From contig JANCRA010000115.1 of NCBI GenBank assembly GCA_024362935.1, positions 496,001 through 560,000 of the forward strand: a DNA stretch of 64,000 nt, written 5' to 3'. The notes beneath the pieces were generated by a model, which was not told the DNA's origin, ran no database searches, and saw only the letters and a list, made by a program, of their open reading frames with translations. The DNA comes from Setophaga petechia. Lineage: Eukaryota; Chordata; Aves; Passeriformes; Parulidae. This document shows positions 1 through 11,748 of the stretch, piece by piece; position 1 is the first letter of the stretch; each line of letters starts with the position of its first letter. A program made the position numbers and the translations under genes.

Positions 1-130
1 TTAGGGTAAATGTTCCTGTAGGAATCTTTTCCTGATGGAATCTTTTCCATCCCTGACAGCCCGGCTCCAAATTTTTCTCCTTCCTGTTACTTCCTACAGG
101 AACATTTACCTGGACATGTTAGGTTTGTTG
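1..130. repeat. Perfect 20-bp inverted repeat with 66-bp loop
   Basis: Bases 5-24 (GGTAAATGTTCCTGTAGGAA) are the exact reverse complement of bases 91-110. The arms enclose 66 bp that carry a 12-bp direct repeat, GGAATCTTTTCC, twice. The arrangement could be a foldback element, the ends of a small non-autonomous DNA transposon, or an isolated hairpin. I see no flanking target duplication. The window starts 4 bp before the left arm, so the left context is missing. Confidence 0.85.
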
Positions 131-2236
131 TAGTTGGGAAAAAAAATTAAAAATTCAGATTCTTACCAGGAATATGGAAATATCCAGCAGAAGTCAGAGC
201 TGGGATGGAGCACCTGGAGAAACAGCAAGGAGATGAGGATGGAGATGAGGAATAATGTGAGTAATATTGAGAATATCCATCTGTATGATGGGTCTGACAG
301 GAATCCCCAGCCCAGCAGAGGGAAATTCGTGTCCATGGCTGTGTTTCCCTTTTCAGGATGGATCTGCCTCTAGCCCAGGATTCCAGGATTCCTCTCCCCA
401 CCTGCCTGGCACAGCTGATGGAGAACAAGAGCCAAGAAACCTGAGAGCCATTCCTGAGCCAGGGACTGTTCCCAGCTCCCTTCTGCTTTCAGATTCCCAG
501 TTCAGAAGATAAAACCCCCAAAGTATTCATTTTCACATCTCCCTTGTCTCAACAGCCATTGAGATATCAGCTGTCTTGTGGTTTTTGTTCTAAGAACTGG
601 TTTTCCATGTGCATTTTGGAATTTTTGACAGGACAAATCAAGCCAGGGCTGCAAATGCCCTGAAGGGATCTGATCCCTGCCTGTCTGCTCCTGGTTTGCT
701 CCCCAGCCCCATTTCCATGGATAAAATTCCTCAAGAAGCTGGGATGGGTAATAAAGTCAAACCACAGGAACAGTTCCCATAACTGCTGCACTCTTCAGAT
801 GCCAAAATCTCTCCAAACTCCAATTTCATCTTGAAATAGTCCAGGACAAGGTGTTATAATCCCATTTTGCTGTTAAAAAAGAGGTGCAGCAGAGTGCTAA
901 GGATTGTTCCAGGCCATAAAAACAGCAGAAAAAATACAACCAAATCCCTGATTCCTGATCCAGAGCCACCTCCTCCATCCCAGTGGACAACACTTTTTCC
1001 TAGGATGACTAAAAATATTGGGATTGTCTGTGAAATCGAGGGGGATGCCTCAGTTTTGAGGTGAAACAACCAGCCCAGCATGGGGAACTGTAAAAGGGGA
1101 TGGAATATCCCAATTTCCTGAGCTCAGGTCCCATCAACAGCTTCACAACTTGTTTCCCACACAGGGGAATCCTGATGGAATCCAGGATTTGGGGGCAGGC
1201 AAGGAGGGTTTGTACATGGTCCTGCTTTCCCTTTCCCTTTACATCCATCCACGGCCAGAATGTAAAATCCATGTGCAGAAATACCCATGTGCATATCAAA
1301 GGTATTCAAATCAGAAGGGACTTTGATGTTGGACTCAAAATGATGTTCCTGACACCAGGAAGAGCTGTGGGAATGAGCTGCCTGCCCAGAAATCCGAGGG
1401 TTTGGAGGCCAGACCTTCCCCTCAAGGTGCTTCTTCCCACCCATCACCTGTCCAGGAAAATGAATTTCTCATGGTTAAGCCTTGGCCTCTTTTTTGGGTT
1501 TGTGCCACCCCATGAAACTGTCCCAGTATCACCACAACAGCCCAGAATAATTAGAATTTTGGTAATTAGAGACGTATCTGGATGCCTTTGGTACCAAACC
1601 AATTCTCCCACAAATGACCCTTAAAACAAAATAAATCAAAAAGAAGAAGTAAGTAAGAATAAGAAAAAAACAACTCCCTGCACTCATTTGTTTAGGATGA
1701 CAGATCAACAAACACAGGCATCTTGTTAATTTGATTTTTTTTTTCTTTCACAAGCAGCTTTTTATAACTCCTGACCCAAAATAAGCCCAGCCCCAGCTGC
1801 AGTGCCATGCCAAACAGTAATTACTCTATAAAAGGCTGACCAAATGGGGATATTGGTGGGCCAGAGGCACGGAATTATTTTAGGACTCACACAAACTTTC
1901 CCTGGGAGTGGCGAGAGGAGCTGTGGGCACGGTGGTGCACCTAAGAAACCAACAAACAGCAGAGGGGTTTTATTTTCCTGCTTGTTCCAAGCCTCACCAC
2001 CTGGTGTGAAATGGCTTTCCCAAATTTCAGCTCAAAGGGAAAGAGGAAAAAAAAATAAAAATAGAAGTGAGATCTGTTTACTCCTCCAAAAAAGAGGCTT
2101 TGCTCCGTGACAGGTTTGGAATTCCTGCTGCACCTCACCAAAACTTGTGGCAGAATGGAAGCAAAACCCTTGGAATATTTCATTCTGCTGGGAGGAAACA
2201 AAAAATAATTAAAAAAAATAATAATAAATCAAGCCT
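131..2236. other. Non-repetitive stretch, no gene recognised
   Basis: About 2.1 kb of mixed-composition sequence. The longest open frame (174 codons on the plus strand, 1100-1624) has no recognisable domain and no codon pattern to support it. Short A/T runs occur at 1735-1745 and 2205-2225. I see no array, LTR or RNA gene. Confidence 0.5.
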
Positions 2237-2341
2237 CATAGAATTCCCAGAATAGGTGGAGGAGACCTCAAAGCTCATCCAGTTCCATGACAGGGACACC
2301 TTCCACTACCCCTGGTTGTTCAGGGCTCCATCCACTGCATT
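2237..2341 (-). mobile_element. CR1 LINE 3'-end fragment
   Basis: Read on the plus strand, the segment runs CATAGAATTCCCAGAAT, then GACCTCAAAGCTCATCCAGT, then GACAGGGACACCTTCCACTA. This is the reverse complement of the 3' untranslated tail of CR1, so the element points to the minus strand. It is diverged and heavily 5' truncated, which is usual for CR1. It directly abuts the tandem array that follows. Family assignment is from memory of the consensus. Confidence 0.75.
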
Positions 2342-2342
2342 G

Positions 2343-3609
2343 CTCCTGAATTTTTGGCCATATTTTGGCAATATTTGGCAATATTTGGCAATATTTGGAC
2401 AATATTTAAGCTCCCTGAATCCCTCCTACTGAGCCTAAAGGAGCAGGAGCCCCTAAATCCCAACTCCTTCAGGAACCTGAATCCTGTCACCCTGTGGGAG
2501 GATGGGGAATCCTGGAGAGGGGCAGGCAGTGTCTGAGAGGGGCAGTGCTTGGTTCAGGAACTTGCTCCTGATTTTTAGCCATATTTTGGCCATATTTTGA
2601 CAATTTTTGGCAATATTTGGCAATATTTGGACAATATTTAAGCCCCCTGGATCCTTCCTACTGAGCCTAAAGGAGCAGGAGCCCCTAAATCCCAACTCCT
2701 TCAGGAACCTGAATCCTGTCACCCTGTGGGAGGATGGGGAATCCTAGAGAGGGTCAGTGTCTGAGAGGGGCAGTGCTTGGTTCAGGAACTTGCTCTTGAT
2801 TTTTTGGCCGTATTTTGGCAATATTTTGACAATATTTGGCAATATTTGGACAATTTTTAGGCTCCCTGGATCCCTCCTGCTGAGCCTAAAGGAGCAGGAG
2901 CCCCTAAATCCCAACTCCTTCAGGAACCTGAATCCTGTCACCCTGTGGGAGAATGGGGAATCCTAGAGAGGGTCAGTGTCTGAGAAGGGCAGTGCTTGGT
3001 TCAGGAACTTGCTCTTGATTTTTGGCAATATTTTGGCAATCTTTGGACAATATTTAAGCTCCCTGAATCCCTCCTACTGAGCCTAAAGGAGCAGGAGCCC
3101 CTAAATCCCAACTCCTTCAGGAACCTGAATCCTGTCACCCTGTGGGAGGATGGGGAATGTCTGTGGGGAATCCTAGAGAGGGTCGGTGTCTGAGAGGGGC
3201 AGTGCTTGGCTCAGGAACTTGCTCTTGATTTTTTGCCATATTTGGCAATATTTGGACAATTTTTAGGCTCCCTGGATCCCTCCTACTGAGCCTAAAGGAG
3301 CAGGAGCCCCTAAATCCCAACTCCTTCAGGAACCTGAATCCTGTCACCCTGTGGGAGGATGGGGAATCCTAGAGAGGGTCAGTGTCTGAGAAGGGCAGTG
3401 CTTGGTTCAGGAACTTGCTCTTGATTTTTGGCAATATTTTGGCAATCTTTGGACAATATTTAAGCTCCCTGGATCCTTCCTGCTGAGCCCAAGGGAGCAG
3501 GAGTCCCCAAATCCCAACTCCTTCAGGAACCTGAATCCTGTCACCCTGTGGGAGGATGGGGAATCCTAGAGAGGGTCAGTGTCTGAGAAGGGCAGTGCTT
3601 GGCTCAGAA
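2343..3609. repeat. Long-unit tandem array, about 195-232 bp x 6
   Basis: Six copies are anchored by the segment CTGAGCCTAAAGGAGCAGGA near 2429, 2661, 2880, 3077, 3286 and, with substitutions, 3482. Each unit has a conserved half (the anchor, then AACTCCTTCAGGAACCTGAA and GGGAGGATGGGGAATCCT) and a variable half made of short GGCAATATTT sub-repeats whose number explains the length variation. Copies look well over 85 percent identical. Short frames inside the array repeat with the unit and are not genes. Confidence 0.95.
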
Positions 3610-4138
3610 ACCCTGCAGGAATTAGTGGAACTTTTCCAGCTTCCAAAATATCCCTCCTCCTTCTGCCACAGGGCAAACAGGGCCAAAAAGGAAAGTGGTT
3701 TAGTGAGTAAGAACACAGCAAATTCAAAATAGAAGCAGAGGGGATTAAAGCAAATACCCAGAGTGTCCCAAGCTGTGTTTACTGCCCAAATCCTGTGGCA
3801 GTTCCTGCTGGTTTCAGGGGGTTCTTCCTGTGTTGGAACTTTGGGATTAAACTTGGCCCACGCAGGTCCCAGGAGGGAAAATGCTTCTCAAAGCCTTCCT
3901 CCAATCTCAGAGCCCAAGGCACCAACCTGCACATGGATTTTTGCTGGAAGGGCTGGGAGAAAGTGACAGCATCTGCCTGATGTGCAATTCCCATCCTTAA
4001 TTAGGGATTGCAAAAATAAATCCAGTTTTCCGAGCAGGATGGTGGGTGTCAAAAAAAAAAAATAAAGGGAGGTTTTAATGATCTCAGCGAGACTCAAGTC
4101 TGTTTTCTACTTAATATGTGGTTTTGCACCCAGGAATT
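3610..4138. other. Non-repetitive stretch
   Basis: No array, recognisable transposon or coding region. A short A-run lies at about 4051-4062. Confidence 0.5.
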
Positions 4139-4200
4139 TCATAGAATCATGGAGTTATTTGAGCTGGAAGGGTCCTTAAAGATCACCCTTTTCCAACCCC
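4139..4200 (-). mobile_element. CR1 LINE 3'-terminal fragment
   Basis: The plus strand reads CATAGAATCATGGAGTTATT and then GCTGGAAGGGTCCTTAAAGA. This is the reverse complement of the extreme 3' end of CR1, including one degenerate terminal ATTCTATGA-type unit. Only about 60 bp remain. Confidence 0.8.
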
Positions 4201-6474
4201 TTAATTTCAATTTAAAAATATGTGGCAGCAATGGGTTTGTGTGATGTATCACAGTAAAAATACACAAATAAATCTGAGTTTAAAAGTTCCTGAGCTCTTA
4301 ATTCTCAGTTCAACTCCCAGCTGGCACAAGGAACAAAAGGCTGATCCCTCCAGGTGATGGATGGAATGTCTCACCTGCAAACAGCTCCTGCTCTGGCTGC
4401 TGGAGCTGAGTGGAGTGGGAGGGAGATGGATTTGGGATGGAAGATTTCCTGTGTGCTTCTCAAAAAAGGCTTCACCAGCACTGGCAGACCCTGCAAAAGA
4501 AAGGAATTCATGGTGGAATTAGAAATGAACTCCAGATTTTCCTCAGCTGCTGCAGAGCCCAGCTCTGGTCACGTGCTGGGAGGGGCCTCAGCGTGAATAT
4601 TTTCCTCAGTTCTTTTCTCTTTGGATATCCCTGATTCTGAAACCTTCCTCTGAATGTAACTGAGGCAAGCACAACACAGAAATTGCAGGATAATTAATGA
4701 AAATCATGGAGAATAAATCCACATACCCTGTGCTCCACAATGCTGGGTTATCCCTTCTCCCTCAGTCTGCCCCCAGCACTCGACTACATGGGAGAAAAGG
4801 GATTGAAATTAAATTAAATTACATTAAATACCGTGTCTTGTTCATTATTAACATCCCCTAAACAGTGCTGAACCTCTCACTTTGTGCCATAACCCAAATT
4901 TTAGGGACTATAAAGAACTGGCAGCAGGCTCAGAGCTGGGCTAAATTCTGAATTAAAACCTAAGGCACAAAAACAGCAACCAAAACCCCAAGTCCTGTAT
5001 AAGTTACCCCGGCCCCAAACGCTCCCTGCAGACTTTGGAGGTGAGAGATGTGACAGATGGCTGCTCCTGCAGCACAAGTGATGCAGCACCTCTGTACAAA
5101 TATTGTACTCTGCAAATATTCATCAGCTCATTCCTGCCACAGCCGTGTCAGGTAAGATCATTAACACCACCCCTAATTGCCCTGATAAGTAGGCTGAGAC
5201 AGGAGGGTGGAGAGCAATGTCTAAACTGAAGCAGTGAGTAACAAAGAGAGCTCTGAGCCATCCTCCCCTCTCAGAGGCCATGCAGGCCTTTTATTTTTTA
5301 TTTTTTTCTTGTTTAATTAAAAAAAAAAAAAAGAAATCTTTGGGACAGTTTGACCCCGTGCCAGCTGAAGTTTGACAGCACAAAAAAAAAGCAAACAAAC
5401 AATGGATTTCAGCTCACACCAGAACTAATGAAGCATTGATGTTACCCTGAAATGGGGCTTAGCTTAAGTATCCATTTTTAACTCTCAGCTGAAGTGAAAA
5501 CATTAATTCATGCAAATCAATGTTCCCTAAACAATAATTTTCCTCTAGAACGTTTCTTCTTTTTTAACATAAACTCTTATCTAACAGAACCCATTTAAAG
5601 GATTATATCTGCAGAGTTCAGCAATTAGCTCTGTAAATTGTTTTCCTTGAGTGTAGGGAAGGTTCCATTACACAGTGAAATATAAAGTGTATGCTATAGT
5701 CCATGAAAACCTCTCTTGGAACGATGATTATCCTTCAAAAAGGCTGGGATGAGGGCCAGATTACCAGAAAGAACTCAAGTTCTATTTGTACACCCAAAGT
5801 CTCCCTTTATTTCATGTAAGTATCCACTTGCAGCCCATCTTCAGGGGTTTTGAAAGGTATTTTTTTCTGTGGAACACCCACAGGTCGAGTTTTCCCTAAA
5901 CCACAGCCCTGAAAATCCACTCTGAGGGATAAACAGGCAAACAGGAAAGGAGTGCACAGAAACAGGGGAGGGATGTGCATCAAACAGGCAAAAAAAGGTG
6001 GGAAATGGCACTGAGGGCGCTTCAGATGCTGCTGGAAGTGAGGATGGAGAGGCTCCTCCTGTAAATCCAGAAAATCTCTGACTGAAAATCCAGAAAATCT
6101 CCAGAGAGGTTTGTAGAACAAAAGTGTACAGGTGTAAAAGATGGCTGGAAGTCACCTGAACCATCACTCAAATCATGGATTAATGAAAAATGGAATCAAA
6201 CTTGAAGATCCTCAGGATTAGAGATGCCACAGCCTCACGGAGCTGCACCACCCTCCCTGCTCTGGGGGTCCTCCTCTCCTTAAATCCAACCAGAATTCCT
6301 CCTGGAGTGACAGAAGGGTTTTTTCCTGTGGTTTGAAGGCAGCTTCATTCAACCAGGGCACTCACAGGTGACACCACCACCTGTGACACCACACCCTGAG
6401 CCTCAAGAGCCTCCTTGGCACAAAACACAGCCCCTTCTCCTTGATTTCCATGGATGCCTTGGGCAAAGAGTTGT
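4201..6474. other. Non-repetitive stretch with AT-rich, enhancer-like part
   Basis: No gene seen. The section 5390-5760 is AT-rich, free of repeats and unlike the C/T-rich repeat DNA around it. It contains an exact octamer motif and several TAAT cores. A-runs lie at 5319-5333 and 5382-5390. Two overlapping minus-strand frames at 5807-6167 (104 and 108 codons) show no domain. Confidence 0.45.
5510..5517 (+). promoter_or_regulatory. Octamer motif ATGCAAAT
   Basis: This is an exact match to the POU/OCT octamer, preceded at 5502-5508 by ATTAATT, a homeodomain-like core. An 8-bp match can occur by chance in 64 kb. It is listed only because it sits in a non-repetitive AT-rich block. Confidence 0.25.
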
Positions 6475-7579
6475 ATCCATCCCTCCATCCATCCATCATC
6501 CATCCATCTATTCATCCATGGATCCATCATCCATCATCCATCCATCCATCATCCATCCATCCATCCATCCATCCATCCATCATCCATCCATCCATCCATC
6601 CATCCATCCATCCATCCATGGATCCATCATCCATCCATCCATCCATCCATCCATGGATCCATCATCCATCCATCCATCATCCATCCATCCATCCATCCAT
6701 CCATGGATCCATCATCCATCCATCCATCATCCATCCATCCATCCATCCATCCATGGATCCATCATCCATCCATCCATCCATCCATCCATCCATCCATCCA
6801 TGGATCCATCATCCATCCATCCATCCATCCATCCATCCATCCATCCATGGATCCATCATCCATCCCTCCATCCATCCAACCATCCATCCACCATCCATCC
6901 ATCCATCCATCCATCCATCCATCCATCCATCCATCATCCATCCATCCATCCATGGATCCATCATCCATCCATCCATCCATCCATCCATCCATCCATCATC
7001 CATCCATCCATCCATCCATCCATGGATCCATCATCCATCCATCCATCCATCCATCCATCCATCCATCCATCATCCATCCATCCATCCATCCATCCATGGA
7101 TCCATCATCCATCCATCATCCATCCATCCATCCATCCATCCATCCATCATCCATCCATCATCCATCCATCCATCCATCCATCCATCATCCATCCATCCAT
7201 CCATCCATCCATCCATCCATCATCCATCCATCCATCCATCCATCCATCATCCATCCATCCATCCATCCATCATCCATCCATCCATCCATCCATCCATCAT
7301 CCATCCATCCATCATCCATCATCCATCCATCATCCATCCATCCATCATCCATCATCCATCCATGCATCCATCCATCATCCATCCATCATCCATCCATCCA
7401 TCATCCATCCATCCATCCATCCATCATCCATCCATCCATCCATTTATCCATCCATGGATCCATGGATCCATCATCCATCCATCCATCCATCCATCCATCA
7501 TCCATCCATCCATGGATCCATCCCTCATCCATCCATCCATCCATCCATCCATCCATCCATCCATCCATCCATCCATCCC
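6475..7579. repeat. ATCC tetranucleotide microsatellite, about 1.1 kb
   Basis: Nearly pure (ATCC)n, equivalent to (GGAT)n on the minus strand. It is broken by two recurring interruptions: a 3-base ATC insertion giving ATCATCC, and the 10-bp palindrome ATGGATCCAT, about 13 times, which creates BamHI sites. The palindromes cluster in the first 630 bp and last 130 bp and are missing from about 7105-7450. All three plus-strand frames stay open for more than 400 codons because the repeat has no stop codon in any of them. That is not evidence of a gene. Confidence 0.98.
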
Positions 7580-8640
7580 AGCAATCCAGACCCTTCCAGC
7601 ACACCCTGATTCCAGTCCTCAATCCCAAAACCCCAATTCAGTCCAAGTCCTGGGACACACACGAGGTGGTGCCAGGCACACAGAGAGGACAAACTGCCCA
7701 GAATAAAACCCAGGATCCCCAATTCCTCATCTTCCCTGTGAGAAGACCCCCAATTCCTCATCTTCCCTGTTACCTGTGACACCAAACATCTTCTGGGGAT
7801 GAAGAGAGAAGCAAAGCCCCACACGCAGAGCAGTCTCAGCCCAGCTGACCAATCTTGGTGCCTCCCAGAGCTTCCACCATTTCCACAGTGACTTACAGAG
7901 TGAGAGCCAGCTCGGAACAGCCACAAAACACAACCCTGATTTATTCCAAACCCATTCTATTTATCGCTGTCACTTCTCTCTCCCATGCCAACATGCACAC
8001 GCTCAGGAGACAGACACATTTCCATGCTCTCAGCTGGGAATCGTGTTCCTGCAAGGCTGGTGGATGATGCACAAACTGTCTCTATTTGTGTCCCCCTGTT
8101 TCACATGGCAGGGTGCCCACCAAACAAGCTGATTATCACTTGCCCTGGGCTATCAAGGCAAGGCAATGGTATGTTTAGATCAGCAAACTGCATAACAATA
8201 TAAATGTCATCTATTCCACGAGAAGCTTTGGCAGGATTTTGCATCTTGCTCCTCTTTGCGGGGATGTGCCAAAAAGAGACACGAAGGCTTGCAGGAGGAG
8301 AGGGGGGCACGGGGTTCCCACCCCTTCCTGCTTGCCAAAACACGTTGTGCAGCACTGGGTGTCTCGTTGTCATCCCCCAGGACCATCCCAAGGTGTCAGA
8401 TGATCCACGAACACCCTGGCAGGGATATAAATATACAGAGAGAGCTCCTTTTTCTGCTCAGCCAGGCTCACAGGCAGAAATGAGGCACAAGCAGCAGGGC
8501 TGGCACAGCTCAGGACATGATCTGTGCCCTTGCCCAGGAAGGATGGCAGCCAGCCGGAGGAGAGCAGCCCTGGGTGGGCACTGCCTGGGCAGCATCTCTG
8601 CTGCCAGGGCAAGGCTGCAGCAATGCCCAGCAGCTCTGGG
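7580..8640. other. Non-repetitive stretch, no gene recognised
   Basis: A 19-bp direct repeat (CCCCAATTCCTCATCTTCC) lies near 7716 and 7748. The part 8100-8240 is AT-balanced and repeat-free. Open frames here (for example plus 8204-8806, 200 codons) run into the downstream minisatellite and gain their length from it. Confidence 0.45.
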
Positions 8641-9383
8641 GACAATGGGGTCAGGAGACTGGGATTGGGACACTCTGATGGACAGTGGGGTCAGGACACT
8701 GGGATTGGGACACTGGGACTGGGACACTGGAGCTCTGGTGCAAAATGGGCTCAGGACACTGGGACTGGGACACTGGGACTGGGACACTGGGATTGGGACA
8801 CTCTGATGGACAGTGGGGTCAGGACACTGGGATTGGGACACTGGGACTGGGATACTGGAGCTCTAGTGCAAAATGGGCTCAGGACACTGGGATTGGGACA
8901 CTGGGACTGGGACACTGGGTTGGGACACAGCAATTCCAGCACAGGATGGGCCCAGGACATTGGGATTGGGACACTGGGATTGGGACACTGGGACTGGGAC
9001 ACTGGGTTGGGACACTGCAATTCCAGTGCAGGATGGGCTCAGGACATTGGGATTGGGACACTCTGATGGACAGTGGGGTCAGGACACTGGGATTGGGACA
9101 TTGGAGCTTTGGCAAAGAATGGGATCAGGACACTGGGACTGGAACACTGGGATTGGGACATTGCAGCTCCACTGGAGAATGGGACCAGGACATTGGGATT
9201 GGGACACTGCAGCTCCACTGGAGAATGGGACCAGGACACTGGGACTGGGACACTGCAGCTCCAGTGGAGATTGGGACCAGGACACTGGGACTGGGACACT
9301 GCAGCTCTGGGGGACAATGGCTCAGGACACTGTAGCTCCAATGGAGATTGGGATCAGGACACTGGGATTGGGACACTGCAGCT
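8641..9383. repeat. 14-bp minisatellite with higher-order structure
   Basis: The core unit is CACTGGGATTGGGA and its variant CACTGGGACTGGGA, repeated in blocks separated by linkers. A higher-order unit of about 130 bp is visible in the first part: GATGGACAGTGGGGTCAGG recurs at about 8678 and 8808, and GCAAAATGGGCTCAGG at about 8740 and 8869. From 9170 on, a simpler unit containing CTGCAGCTCC takes over. The plus strand is G-rich with many GGG runs. Long open frames in several phases are artefacts of the repeat. Confidence 0.95.
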
Positions 9384-9626
9384 GGCCTGGCACTCTTTAG
9401 GATCTGATTCCTGCTGCAGACCTGTGTGATGTGGAATGAGGGGCTGGGGGCAGCTCCTGGTGAGGGAATGTCCCCATTGTCACAGAGTGCCCAGCCCTGT
9501 GGGCTTAGGGAGGGAGCTGAAGGGGGAAAGGCTGATCCGTGGCTCATTGTCAGCTGGGGACAACCAGGAGGGCTCAGAAATTTTGTCTGGACAAGTTGTA
9601 CATGAATCCTCAGCAGAAACCCCGGA

Positions 9627-9742
9627 ATGGCCTGGGTTGGAAGGGACCTTGATGGTGGCCTTGGCCAGGGACACCTCCCATAGCCCAGGGTGCCCAGAGC
9701 TCCACCCAGCCTGGCCTTGGACACTCCCAGATGGGACAGAGA
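9627..9742 (-). mobile_element. CR1 LINE 3'-end fragment
   Basis: The plus strand reads TGGGTTGGAAGGGACCTTGA, then CAGGGACACCTCCCATAGCC, then CAGCCTGGCCTTGGACACTC. These are three consecutive blocks of the reverse-complemented CR1 tail in the correct order. The terminal repeat unit is lost. Confidence 0.85.
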
Positions 9743-11104
9743 AAAAGCGCAGGAAAAATGCACCAAAAGAGAGAAAAAAGCAGGAAAGAGAGCCCAGAAA
9801 ACCATCCTGGCATGGTGTGCTCAGGGCAACAACAAACCCAGATCAGCAGACACAGAAACTGTGCTGGGAGTCACACCTGAACAGGACACTGTGAAAACTG
9901 CAGGAGTTTTTATGGATTTCACAGGTCCTTCTCTCCAGTTTATGTTTTGTTCCCACACCAGGAACCAAGAGCAAGGCACAGGTAAACCCTCAAATTTTCT
10001 GTGCCAATTAACTCCAGGGGTAAAGCAAAGCTCCCAGCAATCTTCCACAACTTTCCTCCTAGAGCAACCCCAAGAGTTTTCAGCACAGTTATATAAATGC
10101 ACAGCAAAATCCTTTATCCTGGCTACTTATTAACTTGATGGAAGTTTGATTTTCACAGCTGACACTCCAACCCCTTGAGTGAACTCTTCCCACCCATTTC
10201 TGAGCAAGGTTCCTCCTCTGAGGTCTCCTCACTGCTCTGTCCAGCCCCACTGCATCTCAGTGTCTCCATTCAAGTCTTGGGTCAGTGCTGGAACCACACA
10301 CAGCAAAGTTCCACAGGGCCTCTCCCAAGGAGATTATGCAGAATGTCACTGAGCATCAATTCCTATTTGAAATGGAAGGGTGTTTTACTTAGTTATGCTA
10401 ATGAAAAATCAGAAAAGATATTTTGTATTTCTGATATTAAAGAGAAACCCTGAACTTTTTCTTAGTCATGCCTTTCTGCTATTGCATATTCCTCATAAAT
10501 TCATATTTACAATACCTTCTGTTACCAATTTCTTTTATTTCTGAGAACAGAAACGGCTCTGAAATACTTTTGTTTGCTTAGCAATATCCAGATGCATTAA
10601 ACTCTCTTACATAAGAGGATTTGTACTTTACATTAAAGTTTTCAGGGGAGAGATATTTAAAAGATTATGAAATATGCTTGCAAAAAGAATTAAAAAAAAA
10701 AAGAAAGAAGAATGTTGGAACATATCCATCAATATTTCAGTATAAATTGTTGAAGCACCAGAATTACACGGTGCAATTATCTCACAGAATGTATAGCTCC
10801 TAGCACTGATCTTTATGTTCAACAGAAAAAATGGTTTAATACATCACAAATGAATGTTCATTAAGTTGTTGGGGAGAATTCTGTCATAATTGAATAATGG
10901 AACGACGGCACCTTGAGCATCTGCTCCAAAACTCTGCTGCTCTGACTGGATCCAGCACAAGGGGTCTTTTATGGATATTTCTGCCAACACCAAGCTTTGT
11001 ACAAAGTCAGATTTGTTCTGATTATAATGGCAGTTATTTTATGATTATTATTTTCTGATTATTTTTGTGATTTGTTCTGATTATTGACCACGGATCTGAT
11101 TTGG
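9743..11104. other. Non-repetitive stretch, no gene recognised
   Basis: An AT-rich part spans about 10370-10900 and contains an A-run at 10691-10701. No array, LTR or gene is visible. The 147-codon plus frame at 9690-10133 starts inside a CR1 fragment and has no domain. Confidence 0.45.
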
Positions 11105-11690
11105 ACTCTCCCTGTGAGCAGTTCAGAATATTGAACAAGTCAGTGGCAATTTTGATCCCTGTGGGTCCCTTCCAAGTCAGGATATTCCAGGATACTTCAA
11201 AAATGAGCTGGACAACTGGCTCCAAGAAAATATTGTGGAAAAGGGCATGGATTTATCTCAAGTTCTGGGTTTTTTTAAAGAAATTAGTGTCAATTGTGTT
11301 ACTAGATCACAGAGTCTATTATTATTATTATTACTATTATTATTATTAATACTATTATTATTATTAATACTATTATTATTATTATTATTATTATATTATT
11401 ATTATTATTATTATTATTGTTATCCCAGTAAGCAGTGCCACACTGTACATGGAATATTGAACAAAATTAGTGGCACCTCTGATCCTTGGGGGTCCTTTCC
11501 AATTCAGAATTTTCTGTGGCACCTCAGATGAGCTGGACAACTGGCTCCAAGGAAATATTATGCAAAAAGACTTGGATTCCTCCCAAGTTTTGGGGTTTTC
11601 AAAAGAAATTCAGTGACAATTCTGTTAATATGTCTCAGAGTCTTTTTTCAGCATTATTATTGTTATTTTGATGATGATGATGAATGTTAT
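11105..11690. repeat. Two-copy tandem duplication, offset about 326 bp, joined by ATT repeat
   Basis: The block GAGCTGGACAACTGGCTCCA occurs at about 11204 and 11530. The flanking text matches in order before and after it (ATTGAACA...GTGGCA upstream, AAATTCAGTG or AAATTAGTG downstream). Copy 1 runs into the ATT microsatellite. Copy 2 ends in a much shorter ATT run (11655-11697), so the microsatellite appears to have been part of the duplicated unit and then grown in one copy. Confidence 0.85.
11317..11419. repeat. ATT trinucleotide microsatellite
   Basis: About 100 bp of (ATT)n, interrupted by several ACT or AAT units and one phase shift near 11394. Confidence 0.95.
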
Positions 11691-11748
11691 TATTATTTTC
11701 CCTCATATTCTGCCTTTGTAGCAACAGCTCCCATCCACTGATCCAAAG

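Noticed and set aside
1..12. TTAGGG at the left edge as a sign of telomeric DNA
   Set aside because: Only one unit is present; it is next to the inverted repeat arm and no (TTAGGG)n run exists.
6368..7779. Three overlapping plus-strand frames of 413-441 codons rich in His-Pro-Ser-Ile
   Set aside because: They are translations of (ATCC)n, which has no stop in any frame; all three phases are open alike.
8524..9429. Plus-strand frames of 118-216 codons reading Gly-His-Trp-Asp repeats
   Set aside because: Produced by the 14-bp minisatellite in several phases; the unit is not a multiple of three, so the frames only rotate through it.
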